A stretch of DNA of 64,000 nt. It comes from an uncultured Bacillota bacterium. GTDB lineage: Bacteria > Bacillota > Clostridia > Christensenellales > QAND01. Location of the stretch: positions 53,672-117,671 of the forward strand of contig CAJJKN010000006.1 of the NCBI GenBank assembly GCA_905188085.1, given 5' to 3'. The notes under the pieces are model-generated. The model worked only from the letters and a program-made list of their open reading frames with translations. It made no database searches and had not been told where the DNA came from. Shown one piece after another: positions 26,742-35,794 of the stretch. How positions within the stretch are numbered: position 1 is the first letter of the stretch; every line of letters starts with the position of its first letter. The translations under genes and the position numbers were made by a program.

Positions 26742-27218
26742 TTATTTATGATAGGTTTCGCCCCGGTTGATCTTATAGCTGCGGTAAATCTGTTCCAGCA
26801 AAAGCAGCCGCGCCAGGTTATGCGGAAAAGTTAATTTGGATAGGCTCAGCCCTTCATCGCAGGCGCGGATCACCTCATCGCTCAGCCCCAGCGAACCGCC
26901 GATATAAAACTGCACACAGCCCGTGCCTCTGTTTTCCAATTGGCGTATTTTTTCCGCCAGACCGGGGGAGTCCCATTGTTTGCCCTCCAAACACAGCGCG
27001 ATTTTATATCCCGGCCGGCTTTTCTGTAAAAGCCGGGCACCTTCGGCCTGTTTTACCTTTTCCTGCATGGCCGCGCTTAAAGATTCCGGCGCCGGCTCAT
27101 CCGGCACTTCCACAATTTCCAACGAGGTATACCGTCCCAATCGCTTTTGATATTCTTCGCAAAGCGCTTTCAGCGATTTTTCCTTCAGCTTTCCTACGCA
27201 TAAAATTCGTATCTGCAT
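26742..27218 (-). CDS. rlmH: 23S rRNA pseudouridine-1915 N3-methyltransferase
   Basis: A 158-residue SPOUT-class methyltransferase that modifies pseudouridine 1915 in helix 69 of 23S rRNA. Typical features are the start MQIRILCVGKLKE, the SAM-binding knot with FYIGGSLGLSDEV, and the terminal LLLLEQIYRSYKINRGETYHK-like end. The length is exactly that of the family. It starts nine bases after walJ ends. The walJ-rlmH proximity also occurs in Bacillus. Confidence 0.96.
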   Translation of the reverse strand: MQIRILCVGKLKEKSLKALCEEYQKRLGRYTSLEIVEVPDEPAPESLSAAMQEKVKQAEGARLLQKSRPGYKIALCLEGKQWDSPGLAEKIRQLENRGTGCVQFYIGGSLGLSDEVIRACDEGLSLSKLTFPHNLARLLLLEQIYRSYKINRGETYHK

Positions 27219-27227
27219 GGTTTCCCT

Positions 27228-28025
27228 CTATTCCACCACAATGCGGGCAGAGCCCTCCGCTTTATGCGCCACATGCACGCATACATCGCTGCCCACTACG
27301 GCCCCTTGGGCCCGCAGCTGTTCGCAAACGGTGCGTTCTGCAATGGGCTCCCGGTTATTTTCCGAAGAAAGATGACCCAAAATGATTTGCCGTGTGCCGG
27401 TCTGCGCCAACGCCACGGCGGCCTGCGCTGCCATACCGTTGGATAAATGGCCTTTGTTGGAAAGAATGCGCCGTTTTAAAAACTGCGGGTATTTGCCGTT
27501 TTTCAAAAGCTCCAAATCGTGGTTGCTTTCCAAAACCAGCGCATTGGCGCCTTCCAGTTCCTGTAAAATGCGTTTGGGCATATGTCCCATGTCCGTTGCC
27601 ACGCACACTTTTGCCCCGGCGGCATACAGCGCATAGCCCACGGGTTCTGCGGCGTCATGCGGGATAGGGAAGGCATGAATGGCGATATCCTGCACATAAA
27701 AATCCTCGCCGGTGGTAAACACGCGGGCCTGGCCGATGGGCACATCCTGCATTTTGGCTTCCATCCCCTGATAGGTGTTTGCATTGGCATACAACGCCAG
27801 GCCGTAACGCTTGCACAGTTGATTTACCCCGCTGATATGATCGGTGTGTTCATGGGTCAGCAAAATACCGTCTATCTCCTCCGGCGATTTTCCATGCACC
27901 TTCAGCGCTTTTGTGATCGCCGCTGCCGACATGCCCGCATCCACGAGCAGGGTCGTATGCGCGCTTTCTATCATTATACTGTTTCCGGAAGAGCCGGAAA
28001 ACAGCGGTTGGATTGCCAGTTTCAT
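27228..28025 (-). CDS. walJ: MBL-fold hydrolase WalJ/YycJ
   Basis: A 265-residue metallo-beta-lactamase fold protein with the family start PLFSGSSGNS, the metal motif THEHTDHISG and later ESNHDLELL and LGHLSSENN. WalJ (YycJ) is associated with the WalRK cell-wall regulon and with DNA repair phenotypes. The two-component genes walR and walK are not in this window. GGAGG lies near the ATG. It is followed by rlmH and preceded by murA on the same strand. Confidence 0.93.
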   Translation of the reverse strand: MKLAIQPLFSGSSGNSIMIESAHTTLLVDAGMSAAAITKALKVHGKSPEEIDGILLTHEHTDHISGVNQLCKRYGLALYANANTYQGMEAKMQDVPIGQARVFTTGEDFYVQDIAIHAFPIPHDAAEPVGYALYAAGAKVCVATDMGHMPKRILQELEGANALVLESNHDLELLKNGKYPQFLKRRILSNKGHLSNGMAAQAAVALAQTGTRQIILGHLSSENNREPIAERTVCEQLRAQGAVVGSDVCVHVAHKAEGSARIVVE

Positions 28026-28121
28026 GCTTGCCTCCTTTTTCCCAAGAATTTATTGTATCATTTTTTCCGCCAAAGGAAAACAAAAAAGGAAGGCCTTCGC
28101 CCTCCTGTTTGCCTTGTGTTT

Positions 28122-29381
28122 TTATTCGCCGATTCTGTGAATTTCCGCGCCCAGGCTGCGCAGCTTTTCTTCCAGATGATCATACCCGCGGTCGATATGC
28201 TTTAGCCCGGTGATCCGCGTTTCGCCGTTGGCCATCAGCCCTGCGATGACAAGGCATGCCCCAGCCCGCAAATCGCTGGCCACCACATCCGCGCCGCTGA
28301 GCTCTTCCACGCCCTGGAAAATCGCGGTGCGGCCGGAAACGCCGATTTCTGCACCCATGCGCTGCAATTGGCTCAAATGTTTAAACCGGTCTTCAAAAAT
28401 GTTTTCTTCCACCGTGCTGGTTCCCTGCGCCACACACAATAGGGCGGACAAGGGCTGCTGCAAATCGGTAGGGAAGCCAGGATACGGATGCGTACGCACC
28501 GCGCAATGCCGCGGACGGTTTTGCATGGAAACACGAATGCTGTCCTCTCCCTCTTCCACGCGAACCCCCATTTCCAGCAGCTTTGCGGAGATGGAATCCA
28601 TATGCATGGGAATTACGTTTTGTATCAAAACATCGCCCCGTGTTGCTGCGGCGGCCACCATGAGCGTGCCGGTTTCAATTTGGTCCGGAATTACGGTATA
28701 GCGGCACCCATGCAGATGTTCTACGCCCAAAATGCGGATTACATCCGTACCGGCGCCTTTGATCTTTGCGCCCATGGAATTTAAAAAGTTTGCAAGGTCC
28801 ACAATATGCGGTTCTTTGGCCGCGTTTACAATGGTGGTTTTGCCGCTGGCTTTTACGGCGGCCATCATGATGTTGGCCGTGGCGCCTACGGACACCACAT
28901 CCATATAAATTTCAGCACCGTGCAGACCGTTGGGCGCCTTGGCCACAATAGAACCGTGCTCCAGCTTTATTTCCGCACCCAGCGCTTCCATGCCCTTTAA
29001 ATGCTGATCGATCGGGCGCGTGCCGATGACGCAGCCACCCGGCATGGCAATGGACGCTTGGCCAAACCGGCCCAGCATCGCCCCCAAAAGATAGTAGGAC
29101 GCCCGCATGTGTTTTGTCAGTTCATACGGCACCGGCTGGCTTTTTACCCCTTTGGGGTCTATCGTCATGCTGTTGTTTCCAAATTTTGCTTCGGCGCCCA
29201 TGCGCTCTAAAATGTGCGAAAGCACCTTTACATCCAGAATATCCGGCAGGTTTTCCACCACACATGTTTCATCGCTTAAAAGCGCGGCCGGCAGGATGGC
29301 CACCGCGGCATTCTTTGCGCCGCCGACCGAAACCGTCCCTTTCAGCGGGGTGCCGCCTTTTATGATTAATGTAGGCTCCAA
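28122..29381 (-). CDS. murA: UDP-N-acetylglucosamine 1-carboxyvinyltransferase
   Basis: First committed enzyme of peptidoglycan synthesis: it transfers enolpyruvate from PEP to UDP-GlcNAc in the cytosol. The catalytic loop PGGCVIGTRP contains the active-site Cys that fosfomycin targets. GGAKNAAVAILPA near the N-terminus is also diagnostic. The likely start is a TTG, because GGGAGG lies seven bases before it, giving 419 residues as in the family. An ATG eight codons upstream (29405) would overlap the ribosome site. A good promoter lies upstream, divergent to the small zinc-ribbon gene. Confidence 0.95.
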   Translation of the reverse strand: MEPTLIIKGGTPLKGTVSVGGAKNAAVAILPAALLSDETCVVENLPDILDVKVLSHILERMGAEAKFGNNSMTIDPKGVKSQPVPYELTKHMRASYYLLGAMLGRFGQASIAMPGGCVIGTRPIDQHLKGMEALGAEIKLEHGSIVAKAPNGLHGAEIYMDVVSVGATANIMMAAVKASGKTTIVNAAKEPHIVDLANFLNSMGAKIKGAGTDVIRILGVEHLHGCRYTVIPDQIETGTLMVAAAATRGDVLIQNVIPMHMDSISAKLLEMGVRVEEGEDSIRVSMQNRPRHCAVRTHPYPGFPTDLQQPLSALLCVAQGTSTVEENIFEDRFKHLSQLQRMGAEIGVSGRTAIFQGVEELSGADVVASDLRAGACLVIAGLMANGETRITGLKHIDRGYDHLEEKLRSLGAEIHRIGE

Positions 29382-29462
29382 TCCGATTCCTCCCGTTTTT
29401 GGCATCTCTTCTGGTTATCCCATCATCGCCAAACGCCGAAAATTAGCCAATGATGCTTCAAT

Positions 29463-29491
29463 ATTATAAACGGAGTTGCCGGTTTTGACAA
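29463..29491 (-). promoter_or_regulatory. Promoter for murA
   Basis: On the minus strand TTGTCA and consensus TATAAT are separated by 17 bases. It is back-to-back with the plus-strand promoter at 29510. Confidence 0.7.
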
Positions 29492-29509
29492 TGCTTTCCT
29501 CGTTTCCCC

Positions 29510-29538
29510 TTGCCGAGAGAGCCAAAAACCGCTACAAT
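29510..29538 (+). promoter_or_regulatory. Promoter for the small zinc-ribbon gene
   Basis: TTGCCG and TACAAT are separated by 17 bases, about 28 bases before the start codon. Confidence 0.55.
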
Positions 29539-29565
29539 AATTGTCATATTAAAGGAGGGATTTGC

Positions 29566-29772
29566 ATGCCGGTTTTGAAATTTATCTGCCCGAAATGCAA
29601 GCATATTTATGAAGAATTGGTGCGCGTGGGGCAAACGGCGCCGTGCCCCAAATGCGGCGAAAAAAACGTGGAGCGCTATTACCAGGGAAAATGCAGCTTT
29701 GGCATGCTGGGCAGCAGCGCAGGCTATACCACCACAACCACCGAAGACACGCAGGATTGGAAATCGTTCTAA
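29566..29772 (+). CDS. FmdB-type zinc-ribbon protein
   Basis: A 68-residue protein with an N-terminal zinc ribbon of the FmdB/CxxC regulatory class: CPKC near residue 8 and CPKC near 28. The remainder is Ser/Thr-rich and probably disordered. The function is unknown; such proteins are often called putative regulators. AAAGGAGGG lies six bases before the ATG; the frame extends upstream without a ribosome site. It has its own promoter and terminator and sits directly at the strand-switch point left of rpmH. Confidence 0.8.
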   Translation: MPVLKFICPKCKHIYEELVRVGQTAPCPKCGEKNVERYYQGKCSFGMLGSSAGYTTTTTEDTQDWKSF

Positions 29773-29794
29773 GCGCCTGTTTACGCGCTTTTTT
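29771..29794 (+). terminator. Intrinsic terminator after the zinc-ribbon gene
   Basis: AAGCGC and GCGCTT pair around a short loop, followed by six or more T. Confidence 0.7.
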
Positions 29795-29797
29795 CAA

Positions 29798-29826
29798 TTG
29801 ACAGGGCGTATTTGTTCCTTTATAAT
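29798..29826 (+). promoter_or_regulatory. Perfect consensus promoter for rpmH
   Basis: TTGACA and TATAAT are exact matches separated by exactly 17 bases, the strongest promoter sequence seen in the window. It leaves a leader of about 75 bases before rpmH that includes a GGCGGCGTTTTCGCC hairpin. Confidence 0.9.
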
Positions 29827-29907
29827 ATATTAGCATTGCTGTTTGTCAGCAGCGCCATTTTGTAAACTGGCGGCGTTTTCGCCGATTTAAAGGAGTGTCA
29901 AATAACC

Positions 29908-30042
29908 ATGTTACAAACTTATCAGCCGAAGAAAAGACAGCGTAAAAAAGTGCACGGTTTCCGTTCCCGCATGAAATCGCATACAGGTGCTAAAGTGGTT
30001 GCGCGCAGGCGTCGCAAAGGCCGCAAGGTGCTGACTGCATAA
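29908..30042 (+). CDS. rpmH: Ribosomal protein L34
   Basis: A 44-residue, very basic 50S ribosomal subunit protein. It begins [20 protein letters not shown] and ends [12 protein letters not shown], both diagnostic. AAAGGAG precedes the ATG by about ten bases. It is the first gene of the classical rpmH-rnpA-yidD-yidC-khpB block, which in many Bacillota adjoins the replication origin and dnaA. Here dnaA is not on its left; a small zinc-ribbon gene and murA are. A terminator hairpin follows at once. Confidence 0.96.
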   Translation: MLQTYQPKKRQRKKVHGFRSRMKSHTGAKVVARRRRKGRKVLTA

Positions 30043-30064
30043 AAGCCGCGCCAGCGGCTTTTTT
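30042..30064 (+). terminator. Terminator-like hairpin between rpmH and rnpA
   Basis: AAGCCGC and GCGGCTT pair around GCCA and are followed by TTTT. The hairpin fills most of the 26-base gap before rnpA. It would reduce read-through, so that far more L34 than RNase P protein is made. Confidence 0.75.
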
Positions 30065-30068
30065 CATC

Positions 30069-30428
30069 ATGAAGAGCTATTCTTATCCCAAATCCATGCG
30101 TTTGCGGCGCAATGCGGAGTTTCAATATGTATTTCGCAAAGGGCAAAGCGTGGCCAATGCACAGATGGTGCTTTTGGTGGCCAAGTGCCGCGGCCCTGCG
30201 CGCGTAGGGTTTTCTGTGGGCAAAAAAGTGGGAAATTCCGTGATGCGCAGCAAAGTGAAACGTTGGATGCGGGAAAGTTATCGCCTATTGGCGCCCGGGG
30301 TGCGGCCGAAAGTGCAGCTTGTTTTTGTGGCCCGTGCCCGCAGCGCCCAAGCCTCCTATCAAACCATTTACAAGGGGATGGAGGCGCTTTTAAAACGAGG
30401 CGGTTGTTTGAAGGAGACAGACGCATGA
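30069..30428 (+). CDS. rnpA: Ribonuclease P protein component
   Basis: A 119-residue basic protein that assists the RNase P RNA in 5' maturation of tRNA. The RNA-binding motif is seen as [18 protein letters not shown], the variant of the usual RNR segment. The start lies five bases after a terminator T run and has no Shine-Dalgarno sequence. A second in-frame ATG nine codons later (30096) also lacks one. Expression is therefore probably low. Its stop overlaps yidD by four bases. Confidence 0.94.
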   Translation: MKSYSYPKSMRLRRNAEFQYVFRKGQSVANAQMVLLVAKCRGPARVGFSVGKKVGNSVMRSKVKRWMRESYRLLAPGVRPKVQLVFVARARSAQASYQTIYKGMEALLKRGGCLKETDA

Positions 30429-30667
30429 AACGCGCATTGATCTGGTTGATTGCCTTTTATCAAAAGCAGATTTCGCCGTTGCGTCCCGGCAGCTGCCGGT
30501 TTGTGCCCACTTGTTCGGAATACGCCATCGAAGCGATTCGTACATGGGGCGTTTTGCGTGGGCTGGGCCTGGCAATCTGGCGTATACTTCGCTGTAATCC
30601 CTTTTGCAAAGGCGGTTACGATCCCGTTCCGATGCGAACGAAAACTGTTGGGGAGGAAATCCTTTGA
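30425..30667 (+). CDS. yidD: Membrane protein insertion efficiency factor YidD
   Basis: An 80-residue protein with the invariant family segments [24 protein letters not shown] and [13 protein letters not shown]. It attaches to the inner face of the membrane and helps YidC-dependent insertion. It is coupled at both ends: ATGA overlap with rnpA and TTGA overlap with yidC. The frame is open further left through rnpA, but only the overlap start gives family homology. Confidence 0.95.
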   Translation: MKRALIWLIAFYQKQISPLRPGSCRFVPTCSEYAIEAIRTWGVLRGLGLAIWRILRCNPFCKGGYDPVPMRTKTVGEEIL

Positions 30668-31704
30668 GTTGGTTGCAAGATAACTTTATCTCTCGATTTT
30701 TTGTAACAGTCATCACTTGGCTGTACAGCTTAACGGGCAGCTGGGTATTGGCTGTTATCATCTTTACCGTAGTTGTTCGCTTGCTGCTTTTGCCGCTGGA
30801 TATCAAACAGCGCCATACCACCATGAAGCAGGGCGCGTTGGCCGGTAAAGTGCAGGAAATACAACGCCGTTATAAAAACGATCCGCGTATGGCGCAGGCC
30901 AAAACCAACGAACTGTACAAACGCGAAGGCGTGAAGCTTTCCGCCGGCTGTCTGCCGATGCTGCTGCAGCTGCCTATCATCTTTGCTATGTTTGGCGCGA
31001 TTACCATTTTGTCCAACACAGAAACGGTAAAGCTGGTAGCGGGGCTGGCAAACGGCTCGGTAAGCCTGCCGCCGTCTGCCCTGTGGGTACACAACATCTG
31101 GCGGCCGGATACCGGCACGGCTGCGGTCATGCCGAGCGCGCAGGAATTTGCCACTACTTTGCAGCAAACTGCAGCGCGGTTGTCTCCGGATGTATTGGCC
31201 CAGGCGCAGACCCTTTTGAACAATGCGGAGCTTAGCCAATTTGCTTTGACCGCGTCCAAATTGCCCAGCGGCTCTTTCTTTGCCGGCTATGTGGGCAACG
31301 CGCTTGCCTCCGTACCGGCCGGCACCGTAACCGCCGCCATCACCACAAACTACACCACCGTGATCAACCCCGTTTTGATGCATTTTGCAGGGCGTGCCAA
31401 CGGCTACTTTATCTTCCCGGTTCTGTCCGGTTTGTCGATGTATCTGTCCACCCGCTTCCAGCGCAAGCAAAGCGAAAAGCAGGGCGTTGTCAACCAGCCC
31501 GGCGGCACGATGATGGAACTGATCTTCCCGCTGTTGATCGTATGGTGGTCCGCCAGCGCAGGCATGTGCTTTGCTTTGTACTGGACCATGACAAACCTGA
31601 TTGCAATGGCTACCGGGCCGATCATGACCAGCATTATGAAAAAAGAAAAACAGAAATCGGAAAACAATCGTAAGAGTGTGGTCCATGGGAGGATAGAATC
31701 TTGA
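30664..31704 (+). CDS. yidC: Membrane protein insertase YidC/OxaA (Gram-positive type)
   Basis: A 346-residue insertase that folds and inserts membrane proteins with or without the Sec translocon. It starts directly with the first helix ([20 protein letters not shown]); the large periplasmic domain of Gram-negative YidC is absent. The cytoplasmic hairpin [17 protein letters not shown] and the [17 protein letters not shown] helix are conserved. The TTG start follows GGGGAGG by seven bases and overlaps the yidD stop (TTGA). No lipobox is visible at the N-terminus. Confidence 0.95.
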   Translation: MSWLQDNFISRFFVTVITWLYSLTGSWVLAVIIFTVVVRLLLLPLDIKQRHTTMKQGALAGKVQEIQRRYKNDPRMAQAKTNELYKREGVKLSAGCLPMLLQLPIIFAMFGAITILSNTETVKLVAGLANGSVSLPPSALWVHNIWRPDTGTAAVMPSAQEFATTLQQTAARLSPDVLAQAQTLLNNAELSQFALTASKLPSGSFFAGYVGNALASVPAGTVTAAITTNYTTVINPVLMHFAGRANGYFIFPVLSGLSMYLSTRFQRKQSEKQGVVNQPGGTMMELIFPLLIVWWSASAGMCFALYWTMTNLIAMATGPIMTSIMKKEKQKSENNRKSVVHGRIES

Positions 31705-32498
31705 GATCCATAGACGTGACCGCAAAATCGGTGGACGAAGCCATTTTCATGGGTATAGACCAATTGGGGCTTTCCATCGATCAGGTCGATATTGAAATTA
31801 TCGAGGAGGGTGGTCGCCGCTTATTCGGCATTGGTAGTAAGCAGTGTGTTGTCCGCCTCACCGAGCGCGCGCCGGAAGAAGTGGAGCGTGTGCTGGAGGA
31901 ACAGGAAAAACAAGCGGAGCAGGAAAAGCAGCAAAAACAGGAACGCCAGCAAAGCCGTGCCAAAGAACGCAGCGGCAGAAGAGACCGCGATCGTTCCCGC
32001 CGCTCCCGTCGCAGCCATGCTGAAGCGCCCGAAAAGGATTGGGGCGAGCCGGTCGATGGTGGCGCAGAAGCAGCGTTTTTGCGCGAAGTGTTAAACCGCA
32101 TGGGCATGGAAGATGCCGTAGTAGAGGCGTTTGCCGATGAAAGCAGCTTGTATTTGCGGATTTCCGGGCCGTCGATGGGCATTTTGATCGGCCGTCGCGG
32201 CGAAACGTTAAATGCCCTTCAGTATTTAACCAGCTTGATTGCAAACCGCCAGGAAGGCGAATACAGACGTGTGATCGTAGATACCGAAAACTACCGCGGG
32301 CGCCGCGAAGAAACCTTAAAACGCCTTGCTAAACGCATGGCAGAGGATGTGCGCCGCACGGGCAAGCCGGTTTCCATGGAGCCTATGAATCCTTACGAAC
32401 GGCGGATTCTTCACGCTTCTTTGCAGGATAACCCCTATGTTTCAACGCATAGCGAGGGGGAAGAGCCTTTCCGGCATGTGGTAATTACCGCGAAATAA
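31701..32498 (+). CDS. khpB: RNA-binding protein KhpB (Jag/EloR)
   Basis: A 265-residue protein. An N-terminal Jag_N domain (residues 1-52, IDVTAKSVDEAI) is followed by a Gln/Lys/Arg/Glu-rich flexible linker at about 60-115. A KH domain with ILIGRRGETLNALQYL and an R3H domain ending NPYERRILHASLQ complete it. It acts with KhpA in RNA binding and control of cell elongation in other Bacillota. A TTG start follows GGGAGGA and overlaps the yidC stop (TTGA). Confidence 0.93.
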   Translation: MRSIDVTAKSVDEAIFMGIDQLGLSIDQVDIEIIEEGGRRLFGIGSKQCVVRLTERAPEEVERVLEEQEKQAEQEKQQKQERQQSRAKERSGRRDRDRSRRSRRSHAEAPEKDWGEPVDGGAEAAFLREVLNRMGMEDAVVEAFADESSLYLRISGPSMGILIGRRGETLNALQYLTSLIANRQEGEYRRVIVDTENYRGRREETLKRLAKRMAEDVRRTGKPVSMEPMNPYERRILHASLQDNPYVSTHSEGEEPFRHVVITAK

Positions 32499-32504
32499 CC
32501 TTTG

Positions 32505-32529
32505 GCCCGGCGTCCTGCCGGGCTTTTTT
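32505..32529 (+). terminator. Intrinsic terminator after khpB
   Basis: GCCCGGC and GCCGGGC pair around GTCCT and are followed by six T. It ends the rpmH-khpB transcription unit ahead of mnmE. Confidence 0.88.
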
Positions 32530-32551
32530 CATAAGAGAGGATTTGACAGGA

Positions 32552-33913
32552 TTGCAGGATACTATCTATGCGCTTTCCACCCCGCAGGGGACAGGCGGTG
32601 TGGCGGTCATCCGCATCAGCGGCCCACAGGCAGAGCAGGCCTTGCAAGCCCTATTTGTTCCGATGGGCGCAAAGGAGCTAACCCCCCGCGTTTTGCAATA
32701 TGGCCGCTTTATGCACAGCGGGCAGGAAATAGACGACGGCATGGCTGTTTTTTTCCGCGGCCCGCACAGCTATACAGGAGAAAACAGCGTTGAATTTCAA
32801 TGCCATGGCAGCCTTGCGGTTGTTGATCAGCTGTTTGATGCGCTGTCTACCCTGCCTGATTTTCGCCCTGCCGAGCCGGGAGAATTTACCAAACGCGCTT
32901 TTTTAAACGGCAAGATGGATCTTTCGCAGGCCGAGGCCGTGATGGATTTAATCGGTTCCGAAGGCATTCAGGCGGCCAGGCAATCGCTTTCCCAGCTTCA
33001 CGGCACGCTGTTTTCCCAGGTGGACGGGCTGTGCCGCGATCTTACCCTTGCATTGGCCGGAATAGAGGCCGCGCTGGATTTTCCCGAAGATGATTGGGAA
33101 GAAGCCGCCAATACCGAAGGCTACGAGGGCATAGAACAGGTTTTGCAGAAGATCAGCGCTTTATTAAACAGCTACCAAAGCGGCCGATTGATTAAAAACG
33201 GCGTGCACTGTGCTTTAATCGGGCGGCCCAATGCGGGCAAAAGTTCGCTGTTGAACGCGGCTGCCGGATTTGAGCGTGCTCTGGTTTCCGAGCAGGCCGG
33301 CACCACCCGCGACATCATTGAAGAGGCGATACAAATAGACGGCGTGGTGTTACGCCTGTTTGATACGGCCGGCATACACGACGAGGCCGAGGGCCTGGAA
33401 GCCAGAGGCATTGACCTTGGGCTTTCCATGCTGCAACGTTGCGATGTGGCCATTTTGGTGTTGGATGGTTCTCAGCCTTTGCCGCAGGAGGAATCGCTGT
33501 TGCGTCAAGCGCTGGAAGATCATCCGTTTGTGGTGGCCGTAAACAAGCACGATTTGCCGCAGCAGGTCGTGCCGGAGGATATTCGCCGCGCTTGGCCGAA
33601 GGCGCAGGATGTGTTGCCCTGCTGCTGCCGCACCGGGCAAGGCGTAAAAGCCGTGTTGCAGACAGCGTTACAGGCTGCTGGTGCACAGCACAGCGAGCAA
33701 TCCTTAATCACAAACGCCCGGCATGCTGCCTGTTTGCAGCGCGCCAAGCGCGGCTTGGCCAACGCTTTACAGGCGTATCGCGCTGGCATTCCGGCCGACA
33801 TTGCCGCAGAAGACGCCAGAGAGGCTTTGCGGGCTTTGGGAGAAATTACGGGAGCCACGGTATCCGAGCAGGTCATCGACGAAATATTTGCAACTTTTTG
33901 TGTGGGGAAATAA
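32552..33913 (+). CDS. mnmE: tRNA uridine-5-carboxymethylaminomethyl GTPase MnmE
   Basis: With MnmG it modifies wobble uridine 34 of certain tRNAs. An N-terminal folate-binding domain (DTIYALSTPQGTGGVAVIRISG) precedes a helical domain with an inserted G domain: GRPNAGKSSLLN (G1), DTAGIHD (G3), NKHD (G4). The end is FCVGK, the family C-terminal Cys motif. Two TTG starts are possible. The one given lies ten bases after AGAGAGGA; a TTG at 32543 would be too close to it. No clear promoter was found after the khpB terminator. Confidence 0.94.
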   Translation: MQDTIYALSTPQGTGGVAVIRISGPQAEQALQALFVPMGAKELTPRVLQYGRFMHSGQEIDDGMAVFFRGPHSYTGENSVEFQCHGSLAVVDQLFDALSTLPDFRPAEPGEFTKRAFLNGKMDLSQAEAVMDLIGSEGIQAARQSLSQLHGTLFSQVDGLCRDLTLALAGIEAALDFPEDDWEEAANTEGYEGIEQVLQKISALLNSYQSGRLIKNGVHCALIGRPNAGKSSLLNAAAGFERALVSEQAGTTRDIIEEAIQIDGVVLRLFDTAGIHDEAEGLEARGIDLGLSMLQRCDVAILVLDGSQPLPQEESLLRQALEDHPFVVAVNKHDLPQQVVPEDIRRAWPKAQDVLPCCCRTGQGVKAVLQTALQAAGAQHSEQSLITNARHAACLQRAKRGLANALQAYRAGIPADIAAEDAREALRALGEITGATVSEQVIDEIFATFCVGK

Positions 33914-33916
33914 ACG

Positions 33917-35794
33917 ATGAAAACAAACTATCAAGCCATTGTGGTAGGTGCCGGCAACGCAGGCTGCGAGGCTGCGTTGGCGCTTGCGCGTACCGGAATT
34001 AAAACGCTTTGTCTAACCCTTCATTTGGATCATATGGCGTATTTGCCGTGCAATCCCGCCATCGGCGGCACCAGCAAAGGGCATCTCGTGCGCGAAGTGG
34101 ACGCGCTGGGCGGACAAATGGGCCTGACAACGGACAAAACCCTGATTCAATGCCGCATGCTAAATACCCGCAAGGGACCCGCGGTACATTCGCTGCGCGC
34201 GCAGGTAGATAAGCAGGCCTATTCTTCCGCCATGCGTTATGAACTGGAGCATGAGCCAAACCTGGATTTATTGCAGGCCGAAGGCGCGCGTGTGCTGCTG
34301 CGCAACGGAAAAGCGGCCGGCATTGTTTCCACCCATGGCGAAGAATTTGAGGCGGATGCCGTGGTCATCACCACCGGCGTGTATTTAAACAGCTGCCTGT
34401 ATACCGGCGCCTGGACCAGCCTTTCCGGCCCCAGCGGCTTGCAGCGCGCCACGCATTTAAGCCAAAGCCTGGCGGAGGATTGCGGGCTGACGCTGCGCCG
34501 TTTTAAAACGGGTACGCCGCCCCGCATAGACGGAAAGACCATGGATGTTTCCAAAATGCAGATTCAGCAGGGAGATACGCCCCTTGTGCCTTTCTCCTTT
34601 TTAACGCCTGCTTCCAAGTTTGACGGATTTGAGCAAACGCCTTGCTATTTAACCTATACCAATGAAAAAACACACGAAATCTTGCGCGGCAGTTTAGACA
34701 GAAGCCCGATGTTTGGCGGTGTTATTACCGGCACGGGCGCCCGGTATTGCCCCAGCATTGAAGATAAAGTGGTTCGTTTTTCCGATAAACCGCGTCATCA
34801 GCTTTTTATAGAGCCGGAAGGGTTGTATACCACCGAGAAATATGTGCAGGGCTTTTCCACCAGCATGCCGCTGGATGTGCAAAAACAAGCCCTGGCCACC
34901 ATTCCTGGATTGGAGCAGGCCCGCATTGTGCGCCCCGGCTATGCCATTGAATACGATTGCATAGACGGCACCGCGCTTACGTTGGGGCTTATGTCCAAAC
35001 AGATTCCCGGCCTGTTTTTGGCGGGGCAGGTGGTGGGCAGCAGCGGCTATGAAGAGGCCGCGGCCCAAGGTCTTGTGGCCGGCCTCAACGCATCTTTATA
35101 TCTGCGCGGCGAAGCGCCGTTGCATTTGGATCGTGCAGACGGTTATATCGGCGTTTTGGTGGACGATCTTGTTACCAAAGGCACACCGGAACCCTACCGC
35201 ATGATGACGGCCAGAGCAGAGCATCGGTTGCTGCTGCGCCAGGACAATGCAGACCTGCGGCTGACGGAAAAAGGATATGAAGCCGGCCTTGCCACAAAGG
35301 CGCGCTATGAAAAGATGCTGGCCAAAAAAGAGCAATCCGCTAAAGCAACGGAATATTTGCGCCAACACAACACAACCAGAGAAACGGCAAAAGCGCTTTG
35401 CGAAATCACCGGCGAATCCTTTATTCCCGGCACGCCGCTTTCCAAATGCCTGACCCGCCCCGGGGTAGACCGCACCGTGATGGCCCGTTTGGATGAAACA
35501 TTTGCCGCGTTTTTGCCGGAAGCACAGCAACAAGCCGAAATTGAAGTGAAATACGAAGGATATTTGGCGCGTCAGCAAAGGGAGATTGAGCGCGCGCGCC
35601 AGTGGGAAAGTCATGTGTTGCCCGATACGCTGGATTACCTTTCCATGCCCGGCCTGCGCACCGAAGCACGCCAAAAACTGCAAGCGCAAAAGCCGGAAAA
35701 CCTCGGCCAGGCCTCCCGTATCAGCGGCGTTTCGCCGGCCGATATTGCCGTACTTTCCATTTTGTTGGAAAAGCAGGAGAAACAGCATGTTTGA
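33917..35794 (+). CDS. mnmG: tRNA uridine-5-carboxymethylaminomethyl modification enzyme MnmG
   Basis: A 625-residue FAD-dependent partner of MnmE. The dinucleotide-binding site is VVGAGNAGCEAALALARTG at the N-terminus, followed by CNPAIGGTSKGHLVREVDAL. The conserved Cys-containing segment CPSIEDKVVRF is also present. The family-normal C-terminal helical domain (YLSMPGLRTEARQKL) is complete. It begins three bases after the mnmE stop, and rsmG begins inside its last codons, so the three are one operon. Confidence 0.96.
   Translation: MKTNYQAIVVGAGNAGCEAALALARTGIKTLCLTLHLDHMAYLPCNPAIGGTSKGHLVREVDALGGQMGLTTDKTLIQCRMLNTRKGPAVHSLRAQVDKQAYSSAMRYELEHEPNLDLLQAEGARVLLRNGKAAGIVSTHGEEFEADAVVITTGVYLNSCLYTGAWTSLSGPSGLQRATHLSQSLAEDCGLTLRRFKTGTPPRIDGKTMDVSKMQIQQGDTPLVPFSFLTPASKFDGFEQTPCYLTYTNEKTHEILRGSLDRSPMFGGVITGTGARYCPSIEDKVVRFSDKPRHQLFIEPEGLYTTEKYVQGFSTSMPLDVQKQALATIPGLEQARIVRPGYAIEYDCIDGTALTLGLMSKQIPGLFLAGQVVGSSGYEEAAAQGLVAGLNASLYLRGEAPLHLDRADGYIGVLVDDLVTKGTPEPYRMMTARAEHRLLLRQDNADLRLTEKGYEAGLATKARYEKMLAKKEQSAKATEYLRQHNTTRETAKALCEITGESFIPGTPLSKCLTRPGVDRTVMARLDETFAAFLPEAQQQAEIEVKYEGYLARQQREIERARQWESHVLPDTLDYLSMPGLRTEARQKLQAQKPENLGQASRISGVSPADIAVLSILLEKQEKQHV

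Noticed and set aside
29795..29907. Replication origin directly upstream of rpmH
   Set aside because: The expected place in many Bacillota, but no DnaA box TTATCCACA is present in this gap; it holds a perfect promoter instead.
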